From: JBOFGK01 sp051649085
Lineage (GTDB): Bacteria; Bacillota_I; Bacilli_A; UBA3375
DNA: 64,000 nucleotides
Assembly: GCA_051649085.1 (NCBI GenBank)
Contig: JBOFGK010000010.1
Span: forward strand, 107,530-171,529
Direction: 5' to 3'
Of this stretch, positions 25,098-34,159 are shown piece by piece. The notes under the pieces were generated by a model, which was not told the DNA's origin, ran no database searches, and saw nothing but the letters and a program-made list of their open reading frames with translations. A program made the translations under genes and the position numbers. Position 1 is the first letter of the stretch; the number at the start of each line of letters is the position of its first letter.

Positions 25098-26720
25098 ATG
25101 CAAAAGTTTTTCAGTAAATTAGGACAAATTTTTATGTTACCAATTGCACTTCTACCTGCTGCGGGAATTATGCTTGGAATTGGTGGAAGTTTCACTAATA
25201 AAAACATGATTGATTCGTATGGGTTGACAGCTGTTTTAGGTGAAGGTACACTGATGAATGGATTCTTAAAGGTTCTATCATCAGCAGGAGATATAGTTTT
25301 TGCAAACTTACCATTAATGTTTGCGATTGCAATCGCAATCGGATTTGCAAAATCTGAAAAAGGTGCTGCAGCTCTTGCATCAGTAATGGCATTTTTAATT
25401 ATGAATGTTGCAATTGCTCAAACAATGTCATTGGCTGGGATGATTGCTGGTGAAGCACCAAATCAAGTAGTAAATTTATTCGGTAATGAGTTTAGCGGTA
25501 TGTTAACTTCAACACTTGGAATTTCAAATACACTTTCAATGGGTGTTTTCGGTGGGATGATCGCCGGTGGTTTTACAGCTTACTTACATAATAAGTTTAT
25601 TGATGCAAAATTACCAGCTTATTTAGGATTCTTTTCAGGTCCAAGATTAGTACCAATTATTTCTTCATTCTTTGCACTATTCTATGGAATGGCTTTAGTT
25701 CTTATTTGGCCATTTATCGGTGCTGGACTTGCAGCTCTTGGAGATGCATTAGGTGTAATGAAAGATAATGGTCTAGGATTTTCGGCATCGTTACTATTTG
25801 GTTTAATTGAACGTAGTTTAATTCCATTTGGTCTTCACCACGTGTTCTACTTACCTCTTTGGCAATCGACTGTTGGGGGAACGTATGAAATTGCAGGTCA
25901 ATTAGTTAATGGAACACAAAGTGCTTTCTTTGCTTCACTTGCCGCAAATGATTTTTCTCAATTCCCATCAACAAACTTCATGACAGGGAAATACCCATTC
26001 ATGATGTTCGGATTACCAGCAGCTGCTTATGCAATGTACACAGTTGCAGATGCAGACAACAAAAAACAAGCAGGTGGATTACTATTCTCAGTTGCGTTTA
26101 CTGCTTTCTTAACTGGAATTACAGAACCAATTGAATTTACTTTCTTATTCCTAGCGCCAATGCTTTATTATGGATTCCATGTACCAATCGCTGGACTTTC
26201 ATTTATGCTAATGGATTTACTAAACGTAAAAGTTGGGATGACATTTAGTGGTGGATTTATTGACTTTACATTGTTTGGTATACTTCCAGGATTCGCAGGA
26301 ACAGAAAATAATTGGTACTTTATTCCATTAGTTGGACTTGCATTAGCACCAATTTATTTCTTCGGATTCAGATGGTACATTTTGAAAAAAGATATTCCAA
26401 CGCCAGGACGTGGTGGAAGTGCAGTTAAAACAATGTCGAAAGCTGACTTTAATGCAATGAAAACTAAAACTGGAGACACTGATTTTATTGAAGCAATTAT
26501 TGATGGTCTTGGTGGTCGTGATAATATAATCGATGTAGATGCATGTATTACACGTCTAAGAGTAAGTGTAAAAGATGAAAAATTAGTTGAAGATAACGCT
26601 TTTTGGACTACAAAAATGGGTGCAAGTGGTGTTGTGAAAATGGGACCTGCAATTCAAGTTATTTATGGAGCGAAAGCTGCAGAATATAAAACGGAAATTT
26701 TAAAAGTTTTAGGAAAATAA
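25098..26720 (+). CDS. PTS EIICB sugar transporter, glucose/maltose/GlcNAc superfamily
   Basis: 540 aa: an EIIC membrane channel (LPIALLPAAGIMLGIGG at residues 15-31; GITEPIEFTFLFLAP near residue 340) followed by a cytoplasmic EIIB domain with its phosphorylated Cys483 in DACITRLRV. No EIIA domain is fused and none is encoded nearby, so it must borrow one. General order and sequence resemble PtsG/MalX; the sugar cannot be fixed. An RDD-protein gene follows with a 1-bp overlap. Confidence 0.92.
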   Translation: MQKFFSKLGQIFMLPIALLPAAGIMLGIGGSFTNKNMIDSYGLTAVLGEGTLMNGFLKVLSSAGDIVFANLPLMFAIAIAIGFAKSEKGAAALASVMAFLIMNVAIAQTMSLAGMIAGEAPNQVVNLFGNEFSGMLTSTLGISNTLSMGVFGGMIAGGFTAYLHNKFIDAKLPAYLGFFSGPRLVPIISSFFALFYGMALVLIWPFIGAGLAALGDALGVMKDNGLGFSASLLFGLIERSLIPFGLHHVFYLPLWQSTVGGTYEIAGQLVNGTQSAFFASLAANDFSQFPSTNFMTGKYPFMMFGLPAAAYAMYTVADADNKKQAGGLLFSVAFTAFLTGITEPIEFTFLFLAPMLYYGFHVPIAGLSFMLMDLLNVKVGMTFSGGFIDFTLFGILPGFAGTENNWYFIPLVGLALAPIYFFGFRWYILKKDIPTPGRGGSAVKTMSKADFNAMKTKTGDTDFIEAIIDGLGGRDNIIDVDACITRLRVSVKDEKLVEDNAFWTTKMGASGVVKMGPAIQVIYGAKAAEYKTEILKVLGK

Positions 26721-27139
26721 TGAGAAATGCAACTAAGCGAATTGGATCATTTGTAATTGATTTATCAATTGTCGGAATGTTTTATCAAATGGTAACGTTT
26801 GTTACAACGGGTTACTTTTTCTATACACTTACTAATCTAGCATATGACACTTTTGTTTTCATCATGTATATACTACTTTATGTTACAGTAGCAGTTGTAT
26901 ATCAGCTAGTTTGCTATAAAGTAGCGAAAGGTTCATTAGGAAAACTACTAATGCAAGTTAAAGTAGTTGTAAAAAAGGGAAAACGTCCAACAGTGAATCA
27001 AATGTTTAAACGAGAACTAACAAAATACTACTTATTGATGTGTACGCTTGGAGTATATGGAATCTGGCAGTTATATGTTCTTTTCAATAAAAAAGAAAAT
27101 AGTTTTCATGATCAGTTCGCTCAGACGACAGTTGACTAA
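26720..27139 (+). CDS. RDD family membrane protein
   Basis: 139 aa. The Arg of RIGSFVIDLSIV and the Asp of SFHDQFAQT correspond to the RDD-family positions; three or so membrane helices. Function unknown. It overlaps the PTS stop as TAATG, so it is coupled to it. Confidence 0.8.
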   Translation: MRNATKRIGSFVIDLSIVGMFYQMVTFVTTGYFFYTLTNLAYDTFVFIMYILLYVTVAVVYQLVCYKVAKGSLGKLLMQVKVVVKKGKRPTVNQMFKRELTKYYLLMCTLGVYGIWQLYVLFNKKENSFHDQFAQTTVD

Positions 27140-27158
27140 TAATTAAATGATTAATAAA

Positions 27159-27189
27159 AATGAATTGCCTTAATTGGCAATCATTTTTT
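27159..27189 (+). terminator. Intrinsic terminator of the PTS-RDD unit
   Basis: Stem AATG-(A)-ATTGCC / GGCAAT-CATT with loop TTAATT, followed by six T. Confidence 0.85.
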
Positions 27190-27210
27190 ATACATCAAGT
27201 ACAGAAATAG

Positions 27211-27240
27211 TTTACAATGGTTTGTGTTATATGTTATAAT
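27211..27240 (+). promoter_or_regulatory. Promoter of the flavodiiron operon
   Basis: TTTACA, 18-bp spacer, TATAAT, with TGT before the -10. Confidence 0.7.
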
Positions 27241-27275
27241 GTATTTGTAAGTTTTATAAAAGAGGAGGACGTTAA

Positions 27276-28487
27276 ATGATACAAACAAAATTAATTAGAG
27301 AAAATATCTATTCATTCAAAGCGATTGGCTATTTAGATTTAGACTTTCACGGATGTATTTTTCGAAATGAAGAAGGTGCAAGTTATAACTCGTACATAGT
27401 GATTGATGAACAAGTTACTTTGATTGATCTAGTTGATCAACCATTTATGGATGAATTTATTAGACGAATTAAAGAGGTACTCGGTGATCGGAAAATTGAC
27501 AATATAATTATCAATCATGTCGAGCCTGATCATGCAGGTGGATTTGAACAACTTCGAGCGGAATATCCTGAATCAATTTGCTTTTGTTCAAGTGAAGCCA
27601 AAAAATCAATGTTGCAAATGTTTTTTAAACAGCACGAATTTGAAACGGTAAAAAATCTAGAGACGATTACTACTGGAAAATATACATTCACGTTTGTACT
27701 CACTCCATTCATTCATTGGCCAGATAATATGATTACATATTTGAATGAAGAAAGAATTTTATTTAGTAATGATGCGTTTGGAAGTTTAGCTAATTCAAAT
27801 AAATTTTATGATGATGAATACGAATATTCAGAACTAATCAGACATACAAAAGAATATTATGCCAACATAGTTCAGCCGTGTAATCGATTTGTGCAAACTA
27901 AACTACAAGAAATTTTAGACTTGAATTTAGAATTAGACTTAATTTGTCCAGCACATGGAGTAATATGGAGAAAGCATATTACTGATATTATTAATCAATA
28001 TATAAGGTGGGCAAAAAATGGAGATGTAAAAGACAAAGTTATAATTGTTTATGATACAATTTGGGATAACACAGAATTAATTGCGAATGAAATTGCAGTT
28101 GGAATTGCCAATCGAGGTTTTGAAGTTCGAATCTTTAATGCATCAAAACATCGAAAGAGTTTAATAATGTCAGAAATTATGGATGCTCGAGGAATTTTAG
28201 TTGGATCGTCTAATTTCAATAATACAATGTCGCCACAAATTGCCGATGTTTTAGAAAGAATAATTGCACTTAAACCATTAAATAAAGTAGGAATGGCTTT
28301 TGGAAGCTATGGATGGGCTGATGTTCATTTGAACCGAATTGAGTCGAGGCTAAAAGAAGCGAATGTCCAAATTGTTCAGCACGCCTTATATGAAAATTTC
28401 ACACCTGATGAAGCACAACTTATTTATGCTAAAGAAGTTGGTGAAAAATTTGGAAAGAAAATTGAGGAGTTGAAAAGCTATGATTGA
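27276..28487 (+). CDS. Flavodiiron protein (A-type flavoprotein, FprA/NorV type)
   Basis: 403 aa: an N-terminal metallo-beta-lactamase-like diiron domain with the HxExDH motif (HVEPDH), a further His in FIHWPDN and CPAHGVIW, then a C-terminal flavodoxin domain (VIIVYDTIWDNTELIA, GSYGWADVHL). These cytoplasmic proteins reduce O2 to water or NO to N2O and protect anaerobes. Strong GAGGAGG site. It overlaps the next gene by 8 bp. Confidence 0.93.
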   Translation: MIQTKLIRENIYSFKAIGYLDLDFHGCIFRNEEGASYNSYIVIDEQVTLIDLVDQPFMDEFIRRIKEVLGDRKIDNIIINHVEPDHAGGFEQLRAEYPESICFCSSEAKKSMLQMFFKQHEFETVKNLETITTGKYTFTFVLTPFIHWPDNMITYLNEERILFSNDAFGSLANSNKFYDDEYEYSELIRHTKEYYANIVQPCNRFVQTKLQEILDLNLELDLICPAHGVIWRKHITDIINQYIRWAKNGDVKDKVIIVYDTIWDNTELIANEIAVGIANRGFEVRIFNASKHRKSLIMSEIMDARGILVGSSNFNNTMSPQIADVLERIIALKPLNKVGMAFGSYGWADVHLNRIESRLKEANVQIVQHALYENFTPDEAQLIYAKEVGEKFGKKIEELKSYD

Positions 28488-29886
28488 AAAAGAGTTGTTA
28501 GAAAAATTACGTGATATACTAGATGAAAGTTTGATTAAAACAACTCCGGTTAGCTTGGTTAATTATAGTTATGATGCTTCTCCAATTGAAGCAAAACTGC
28601 CAACGGCTGTTTTACAACCACAAACAGTTGAACAAATTAGTGCTATCATTAAATTATGTAATCAATTTAAGCAACCAGTAATTGTACGCGGCGCAGGTTC
28701 GAATTTATGTGGTGCAACAATTCCTGCAAGCAATGAACTAATTATTGATATGAAATATTTTAATCAAATTGAGGAAGTTGATTTAGAAAATTTAACGATG
28801 ACGGTCGGTGCAGGAGTAATTACTAAGGATATAGCACAAAAAGCTGCTGAATTTGATTTGCTTTATCCACCTGATCCTGGTAGTATTAATGTCAGTACTA
28901 TTGGAGGAAATATAGCGGAAAATTCTGGTGGATTAAGAGGTTTGAAATACGGTGTAACTCAGGACTATGTGCTTGGACTTGAAGTTGTAATGGCAAATGG
29001 TGATATTATTGAAACAGGTGGTAAGTTAACAAAAGATGTTGCAGGATATAATTTGACACAGCTAATTGTAGGAAGTGAAGGTACATTAGGAATAGTTACA
29101 AAAGCAATTTTAAAACTAATTCCAATGCCGACTTATAAGAAGACAATTACAGCATATTTTCAAAGTCTCGGAAGTGCTGGTGATGTTGTAAGTGATATTA
29201 TTGCGGCACGTATTATTCCAGCAACTTTAGAAATTATTGATCAAATGACAATGCAGGTTGTAGAAAATCATGCAAAGATTGGACTTGATACATCAAAAGC
29301 AGCTTTTCTTTTAATTGAGCAAGATGGCTCTAAAGAAAAAGTTGATCAAGAGATGGAAGTGATAATTGAAATTTGTCAAAAGCATAACGGAGTAATGGAA
29401 GTTGCAAATGATAGTGATCGAGCACTTGAAATTTCAGCAGCTCGTCGAAACTGTTTGGGAGCATTAGCATCACTTGCACCTACAACTTTACTTGAAGATG
29501 CAACAGTTCCTCGAAGCAAAGTTGGAGACTTTTTACGGAAAATTCAAGAAATAAGTCAAAAATATGATGTCAACATTTATACATTTGGGCATGCAGGTGA
29601 TGGTAATATGCATCCAACAGCACCATGTGATATTCGTGATTCAGAACATTTTGAACGAGTTGAAAAAGCTTTTGAAGAAATATTTAAGTGTGCAGTTGAA
29701 ATGGGTGGAACAATTACAGGGGAACATGGTGTTGGGAAAATTAAAGCACCATATTTGCCACTAAAAGCTAAAAATAGTCTTTATCATATGGAACTAATAA
29801 AAAAAGCACTTGATCCAAATAATATTTTAAATCCATCGATAATGTTCGAGCTCGGAGGTGACAATGGCATTCTTGAAAAATCATGA
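28480..29886 (+). CDS. FAD-linked 2-hydroxyacid oxidase/dehydrogenase (GlcD-like)
   Basis: 468 aa of the VAO/PCMH flavoprotein family: FAD-binding VRGAGSNLCGATIP and PPDPGSINVSTIGGNIAENSGG, C-terminal catalytic FGHAGDGNMHP and GEHGVGKIK. Such subunits oxidise glycolate or D-lactate and pass electrons to an Fe-S partner. It starts within the flavodiiron gene and overlaps the Fe-S gene, suggesting electron traffic among the three products. Confidence 0.9.
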   Translation: MIEKELLEKLRDILDESLIKTTPVSLVNYSYDASPIEAKLPTAVLQPQTVEQISAIIKLCNQFKQPVIVRGAGSNLCGATIPASNELIIDMKYFNQIEEVDLENLTMTVGAGVITKDIAQKAAEFDLLYPPDPGSINVSTIGGNIAENSGGLRGLKYGVTQDYVLGLEVVMANGDIIETGGKLTKDVAGYNLTQLIVGSEGTLGIVTKAILKLIPMPTYKKTITAYFQSLGSAGDVVSDIIAARIIPATLEIIDQMTMQVVENHAKIGLDTSKAAFLLIEQDGSKEKVDQEMEVIIEICQKHNGVMEVANDSDRALEISAARRNCLGALASLAPTTLLEDATVPRSKVGDFLRKIQEISQKYDVNIYTFGHAGDGNMHPTAPCDIRDSEHFERVEKAFEEIFKCAVEMGGTITGEHGVGKIKAPYLPLKAKNSLYHMELIKKALDPNNILNPSIMFELGGDNGILEKS

Positions 29887-30193
29887 ACTAATAATTAAAG
29901 AAATTAGAGAACAAATTGATTATGAACTTTTATTAAATTGTATGAGATGTGGATTGTGCATAAATACTTGTCCAACCTATAAAGTTTTTGATCGTGATGA
30001 AAGTCAATCTCCTCGTGGACGCATCGCTTTGATCAGAGCAGTCTACGATGGCTTATTAATTCCTGATGATGAATTTAAAAAAGCCTTAAACCAATGTATT
30101 GTTTGCAAGAAATGTATGGAAGTTTGTCCAAGTAGTGTTAAGTATACAGAACTTCTATTTACAGCAAGAAATATAATTGATCGACACACTTAA
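29864..30193 (+). CDS. Short 2x[4Fe-4S] protein, N-terminal part of a GlcF-type subunit
   Basis: 109 aa with two clusters, CMRCGLCINTCP and CIVCKKCMEVCP. It matches the N-terminal third of GlcF/LutA-type proteins, which normally continue with two CCG domains of about 300 residues. Here the frame stops and the next 130 bp contain a hairpin and a new promoter, with no continuation in another frame. So it is either a minimal electron carrier or a truncated subunit. ATG 29864 has GGAGGTGA directly upstream. Confidence 0.85.
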   Translation: MAFLKNHELIIKEIREQIDYELLLNCMRCGLCINTCPTYKVFDRDESQSPRGRIALIRAVYDGLLIPDDEFKKALNQCIVCKKCMEVCPSSVKYTELLFTARNIIDRHT

Positions 30194-30202
30194 AATTGAA
30201 TA

Positions 30203-30236
30203 ATAAAAAGACCCTCTTAGCTTGTCTAAGGGGGCA
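30203..30236 (-). terminator. Hairpin with T-tract on the minus strand only
   Basis: Stem CCCTCTTAG / CTAAGGGGG (9 bp, loop CTTGT). On the plus strand it is followed by CAACTT; on the minus strand by CTTTTTATT. It is thus shaped to stop antisense transcription, although both flanking genes point rightwards. Confidence 0.55.
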
Positions 30237-30291
30237 ACTTAATTGTAAATAACTCAACATTTGAATAAATATTATTTAGAATGGGTAAATG

Positions 30292-30300
30292 TGCTAAAAT
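30292..30300 (+). promoter_or_regulatory. Extended -10 promoter of the metallophosphoesterase gene
   Basis: TGCTAAAAT in the TGTGCTAnAAT context, 23 bp before the start codon. Confidence 0.5.
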
Positions 30301-30323
30301 AGTAAGAACAGAAAGGGAATAAA

Positions 30324-31130
30324 ATGAAAAAAATTTGGATAATAATTATAGTTGGAATTGGTTGGCTTCAAGGTGAGAGGCTTGTTGTAACAAAATACCA
30401 ACTTGATTTTGATGAAATAACTAAACCTATGAAGATTATGCAGTTAAGTGATTTACATTCACTTGCAAGACCAGGGAAGCAACAACAAATTATTGAAACA
30501 CTAAAGAGTGAAAAACCTGATATCCTTTTGTTAACTGGTGATATTCTAACGGGCTTTGAAGATAAAATGACAATTGACTTTATTGGAAAATTATTTTTAC
30601 AACCAACCTTTTATGTAAGTGGTAATCATGAATTTGATTATGGAGTAGAAAATTATCAAGCAAATATTGGTGAATTAAAAAAGCTAGGAGTAATTGTTCT
30701 AGATGATGAAAGGGCAGAAGTTGATCAAATTAATTTGATTGGTATTGCAGATGATGGTATAACGTATTTAATGCAAGAACCCGAAACAGTGACAGCTGAA
30801 CGTGAGCGGAACCTAAAAGAATTTATTACAAAAAATAAGCAAAAAGAAAAATTAAATATTGTTTTAAATCATCGTCCACAATATCTCAAAACATATGTCG
30901 ATACGAATGCTGATTTAGTTTTTTCAGGTCATGCCCATGGTGGACAATGGCGATTACCGATCGGTAACGTAAGTATAATTGCACCTGATCAAGGGCTTTT
31001 TCCAAAGTATACATATGGTCTATATCAAGAGCAAGATACTTCACTGATTATAAGTAGTGGAATTGAATATATTAATGTGATTCCACGTTTTTACAATCCT
31101 CGAGAAATTGTAATTTGTGAAGTGATGTAA
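30324..31130 (+). CDS. Membrane-anchored calcineurin-like metallophosphoesterase (YkuE-like)
   Basis: 268 aa. Metal-binding motifs in order: DLHS (residue about 43), LLTGDIL, GNHEFD, NHRP and GHAHGGQ. An N-terminal hydrophobic segment (IWIIIIVGIGWLQ) suggests a membrane anchor or signal, as in YkuE-type enzymes. Substrate not known. AAAGGG precedes the ATG. Confidence 0.88.
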   Translation: MKKIWIIIIVGIGWLQGERLVVTKYQLDFDEITKPMKIMQLSDLHSLARPGKQQQIIETLKSEKPDILLLTGDILTGFEDKMTIDFIGKLFLQPTFYVSGNHEFDYGVENYQANIGELKKLGVIVLDDERAEVDQINLIGIADDGITYLMQEPETVTAERERNLKEFITKNKQKEKLNIVLNHRPQYLKTYVDTNADLVFSGHAHGGQWRLPIGNVSIIAPDQGLFPKYTYGLYQEQDTSLIISSGIEYINVIPRFYNPREIVICEVM

Positions 31131-31178
31131 AAGTGAATGGAAAAACTTTGGATAATTATTTATTTTGAAATAAACAAC

Positions 31179-31553
31179 TTATTTTTTTCGCCAAAATGTC
31201 GGGCAATCAGCTTTGGTTTCTAGGTTGAAATTAATGATTTTTGCTAGTAAATCGTAGTTGATTGTCTGTTGCCATTTGATACGGAAAAACATTTTTCCAG
31301 GGTTATAGTCATTTTTGACTATTTCATCCATAAAAATATTTAAAGTATATTGTTCGGGAGCAACCGCAATATGTGCATTTGCAACACTAAACCCAATGAT
31401 GAAAGTCCCTTTATGTACAAACATCGGTTGCTTCCAAGCGATTTTACGTTCTAACATTGGATAATTTTCAGTGATCCATAGAAAAATTTCAACTAGTTTT
31501 TCTCGATGTTCTTGTTCAGGTATTTCCTCTAAATAATTTGTAAATTCGATCAT
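31179..31553 (-). CDS. YdhG-like DUF1801 protein (frataxin-like iron chaperone)
   Basis: 124 aa, resembling Bacillus YdhG (Fra) along its full length, including KQPMFVHKGTFIIGFSVA, HIAVAPE and the C-terminal KADCPTFWRKK. The family has been described as the Gram-positive functional counterpart of frataxin in iron delivery. AAAGGAG lies upstream of its ATG on the minus strand. It converges on the metallophosphoesterase gene with only 48 bp between. Confidence 0.85.
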   Translation of the reverse strand: MIEFTNYLEEIPEQEHREKLVEIFLWITENYPMLERKIAWKQPMFVHKGTFIIGFSVANAHIAVAPEQYTLNIFMDEIVKNDYNPGKMFFRIKWQQTINYDLLAKIINFNLETKADCPTFWRKK

Positions 31554-31693
31554 ATTACTCCTTTATTTTAAATTGTAGCATAGTAGTTAAATAGTTGCAA
31601 GTGTATGGAATAAATTGCAAAAAATGGAAAAATCAAAAATAATGATTTTTACACTCGAATATTGCAAGAAAACGTGAAAAAAAACAATAATCA

Positions 31694-31702
31694 TGGTAAA
31701 AT
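31694..31702 (+). promoter_or_regulatory. Extended -10 promoter of the Nudix-nucleoside ABC operon
   Basis: TGGTAAAAT, 51 bp before the Nudix gene; no convincing -35. Confidence 0.5.
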
Positions 31703-31752
31703 ATAGGTGTGAGAAAAAAAAGTATAAGCAAAAATGAAAAACGGGAGTATGA

Positions 31753-32655
31753 ATGATAATTATAAGTAATCATCGGGACTCTGAGTTATATTTATCAGCT
31801 TACTCATCAGAACGAAAACTTTTTCGATTCGAATGTGGTGAAAACTCAGAATTTAGCGATTTGCTCTCATTACAAGCAGCAATGAAGCAAGTGGTAAATC
31901 ATTATCAGAAAACAACGGGAGATCCGTTGGTCATTTGTTTTGAAGCTTATAAAATTGAAGACCGTTTTTTAAATATTGTTTATACAAACATCAACGGTGA
32001 AGAACTTTTGATTGAAAAAGAAGCACCAATGATAATTTTTCCACTTAAAGAATTTTCGAAAAGTTGCTTGAAATATTATCCGCTTGAGTCAATGACAGAG
32101 CTTGGAGTTGTTGGATCAGTTGTTGATGAAGAAGAGGTTGATGTATATCGAGTAGCAGTTCGTGCATTGATTGAAGAAGATGGGAAATTTTTGTTTATGG
32201 CAACAGATGAAAAACGACCAGGATATCAAAAATATCAAGGTCTTGATAGCATTGGCGGTGGAGTCTATCCAACCGAAACATTAAAAACGGCGCTTATTCG
32301 AGAAGTTCAAGAAGAAAGTGGCTTAGAACTTAAAAATGTTAAGTTATTAGGCTTTATTTCGGAATATGTAACACTAACGAATAAGCAGGAGCTAATTGGG
32401 AAAATTAATCGAAAAAGTTACCAAATATATTTTACTGGTGAAGTTTGTGGATACAGCACAACGAATCTATGTGATTATGAAAAATTAAATTTTGTAGGAA
32501 TTGAACGCTTTGGCCTTAAAGATGCAATTGAGGTTTTTCGAGTAAAAGTTGAAAATAATTCTCAAAACATGATGAACACCTATTTTAAGCGTGAACTTGT
32601 AATGTTAGAACATCTAGAGAAAAAGCAAGTAAGGAGTAAAAATGAATGCAGTTGA
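31753..32655 (+). CDS. Nudix hydrolase with an unrecognised N-terminal domain
   Basis: 300 aa. The Nudix box GGGVYPTETLKTALIREVQEESG is complete (about residues 173-195; split here by eye). The first 130 residues have no motif I recognise and may be a specificity or regulatory domain. It leads the nucleoside-transport operon, overlapping the ATPase gene by 14 bp, so a nucleotide or nucleoside-diphosphate derivative is a reasonable guess for substrate. Confidence 0.85.
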   Translation: MIIISNHRDSELYLSAYSSERKLFRFECGENSEFSDLLSLQAAMKQVVNHYQKTTGDPLVICFEAYKIEDRFLNIVYTNINGEELLIEKEAPMIIFPLKEFSKSCLKYYPLESMTELGVVGSVVDEEEVDVYRVAVRALIEEDGKFLFMATDEKRPGYQKYQGLDSIGGGVYPTETLKTALIREVQEESGLELKNVKLLGFISEYVTLTNKQELIGKINRKSYQIYFTGEVCGYSTTNLCDYEKLNFVGIERFGLKDAIEVFRVKVENNSQNMMNTYFKRELVMLEHLEKKQVRSKNECS

Positions 32656-34159
32656 AATGATTAATGTTACCAAAATGTTTGGAACATTTAAAGCAAATGA
32701 TCAAATTAATCTAACCGTTAAAAAAGGTGAAGTACATGCCTTACTTGGGGAAAATGGTGCAGGTAAATCGACGTTAATGAATTTATTATTTGGAATTTAT
32801 ACATTAACTGAAGGGAAAATAAAAATCAATGGAGATGATGTTGTAATTACTGACCCAAACAAGGCCAATGAATTAGGAATTGGAATGGTACACCAACATT
32901 TTAAATTAGTTGATTCATTTACAGTGACTCAAAATATTATTCTAGGGAGTGAAGAAACAAAAGCTGGATTTATTAAAATTGCAGATGCAGAAAAAAAAGT
33001 ACAAGCAATTATTGACAAGTATAATTTTCAAATTGATGCAAAAGATAAAATTTCAAATTTACGGGTAGGTCAACAACAAAAAGTTGAAATTTTAAAAATG
33101 CTGTATAAAGAATCGAAAATTATGATTTTCGATGAACCGACAGGTGCATTAACACCACAAGAAATCGATGAATTGATAGAAATTATTCGAAATTTAAAAG
33201 CACAAGGTGTAAGTGTCTTATTAATAACTCATAAACTTTCGGAAATAAAAGCAGTTGCTGATCGCTGTACGATAATCCGTGCAGGGAAAAGTGTAGGTTG
33301 CGTTGATGTTGAAAGCGTTAGTGAAGCTGAAATGGCCAAATTAATGGTTGGACGTGAAGTTTCGTTTGGAGTCAAAAAAGATGATGCTAAGCTAGGGGCC
33401 GAAGTTATTTCAGTAGAAAATCTAGTTGTAGAAGATCGTCGACATGTCGAAGTTGTAAAGAATGTTTCATTTAAAGTAAACGCTGGTGAAATTTTAGGAA
33501 TTGCAGGTGTTGATGGGAATGGACAAAGTGAAATAATCGATGCAATAACAGGAATGCAAAAGATAAAATCAGGTGAAATTAAATTAAATAATGAAGTAAT
33601 AAATAATTTAAAAATCCGTCAGAGAAATGATTTGGGAATTGGAAATATTCCACAGGATCGTCATCGAGAAGGATTAATATTAGAGTTTTCACTTGAAGAA
33701 AATCTGGTAACGAAAGAATACCATCAAGCAAAATATCAGAAAAATAAAATTCTTAACTGGAAAAAAATTAAACAAAATGCAGAAGTTGTTATTCAAAAGT
33801 ATGATGTGCGAAGTGGTGCAGGAATTAATGTTCCAGCTTCGTCACTCTCAGGAGGAAATCAACAAAAACTAATCATTGGGCGAGAAATTGAACGTGCTGG
33901 TGAATTATTAATTGCTTCACAACCAACTCGTGGAGTGGATATTGGAGCGATTGAGAATATTCATCGCCAATTAATTGAACAACGTGACGCTGGAAAAGCA
34001 ATAATTTTGATGTCGCTCGAACTTGATGAAGTAATGCAAGTTAGTGATCGTGTTGCAGTTATGTATAGTGGTCAGCTGATGGGGATTGTAGATCCGAAAA
34101 CAACAACAAAAGAACAAATCGGGTTATTGATGGCCGGAAAGCAGGTGGACGATGAATAA
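32642..34159 (+). CDS. Nucleoside ABC transporter ATP-binding protein (NupO/YufO-like)
   Basis: 505 aa with two ABC domains in one chain. First: Walker A GENGAGKST, signature LRVGQQQKVEI, Walker B IMIFDEPTGAL. Second: degenerate Walker A GVDGNGQSE, signature LSGGNQQKLI. This asymmetric pair is typical of the ribose/galactose/nucleoside importer ATPases. Its neighbours (two permeases and a BMP lipoprotein) indicate nucleosides. Confidence 0.93.
   Translation: MNAVEMINVTKMFGTFKANDQINLTVKKGEVHALLGENGAGKSTLMNLLFGIYTLTEGKIKINGDDVVITDPNKANELGIGMVHQHFKLVDSFTVTQNIILGSEETKAGFIKIADAEKKVQAIIDKYNFQIDAKDKISNLRVGQQQKVEILKMLYKESKIMIFDEPTGALTPQEIDELIEIIRNLKAQGVSVLLITHKLSEIKAVADRCTIIRAGKSVGCVDVESVSEAEMAKLMVGREVSFGVKKDDAKLGAEVISVENLVVEDRRHVEVVKNVSFKVNAGEILGIAGVDGNGQSEIIDAITGMQKIKSGEIKLNNEVINNLKIRQRNDLGIGNIPQDRHREGLILEFSLEENLVTKEYHQAKYQKNKILNWKKIKQNAEVVIQKYDVRSGAGINVPASSLSGGNQQKLIIGREIERAGELLIASQPTRGVDIGAIENIHRQLIEQRDAGKAIILMSLELDEVMQVSDRVAVMYSGQLMGIVDPKTTTKEQIGLLMAGKQVDDE

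Noticed and set aside
30194..30323. Frameshifted remainder of glcF
   Set aside because: I read all plus-strand frames after the stop; there are no CCG-type Cys motifs, only a hairpin and a promoter, so a simple frameshift does not explain the short protein.
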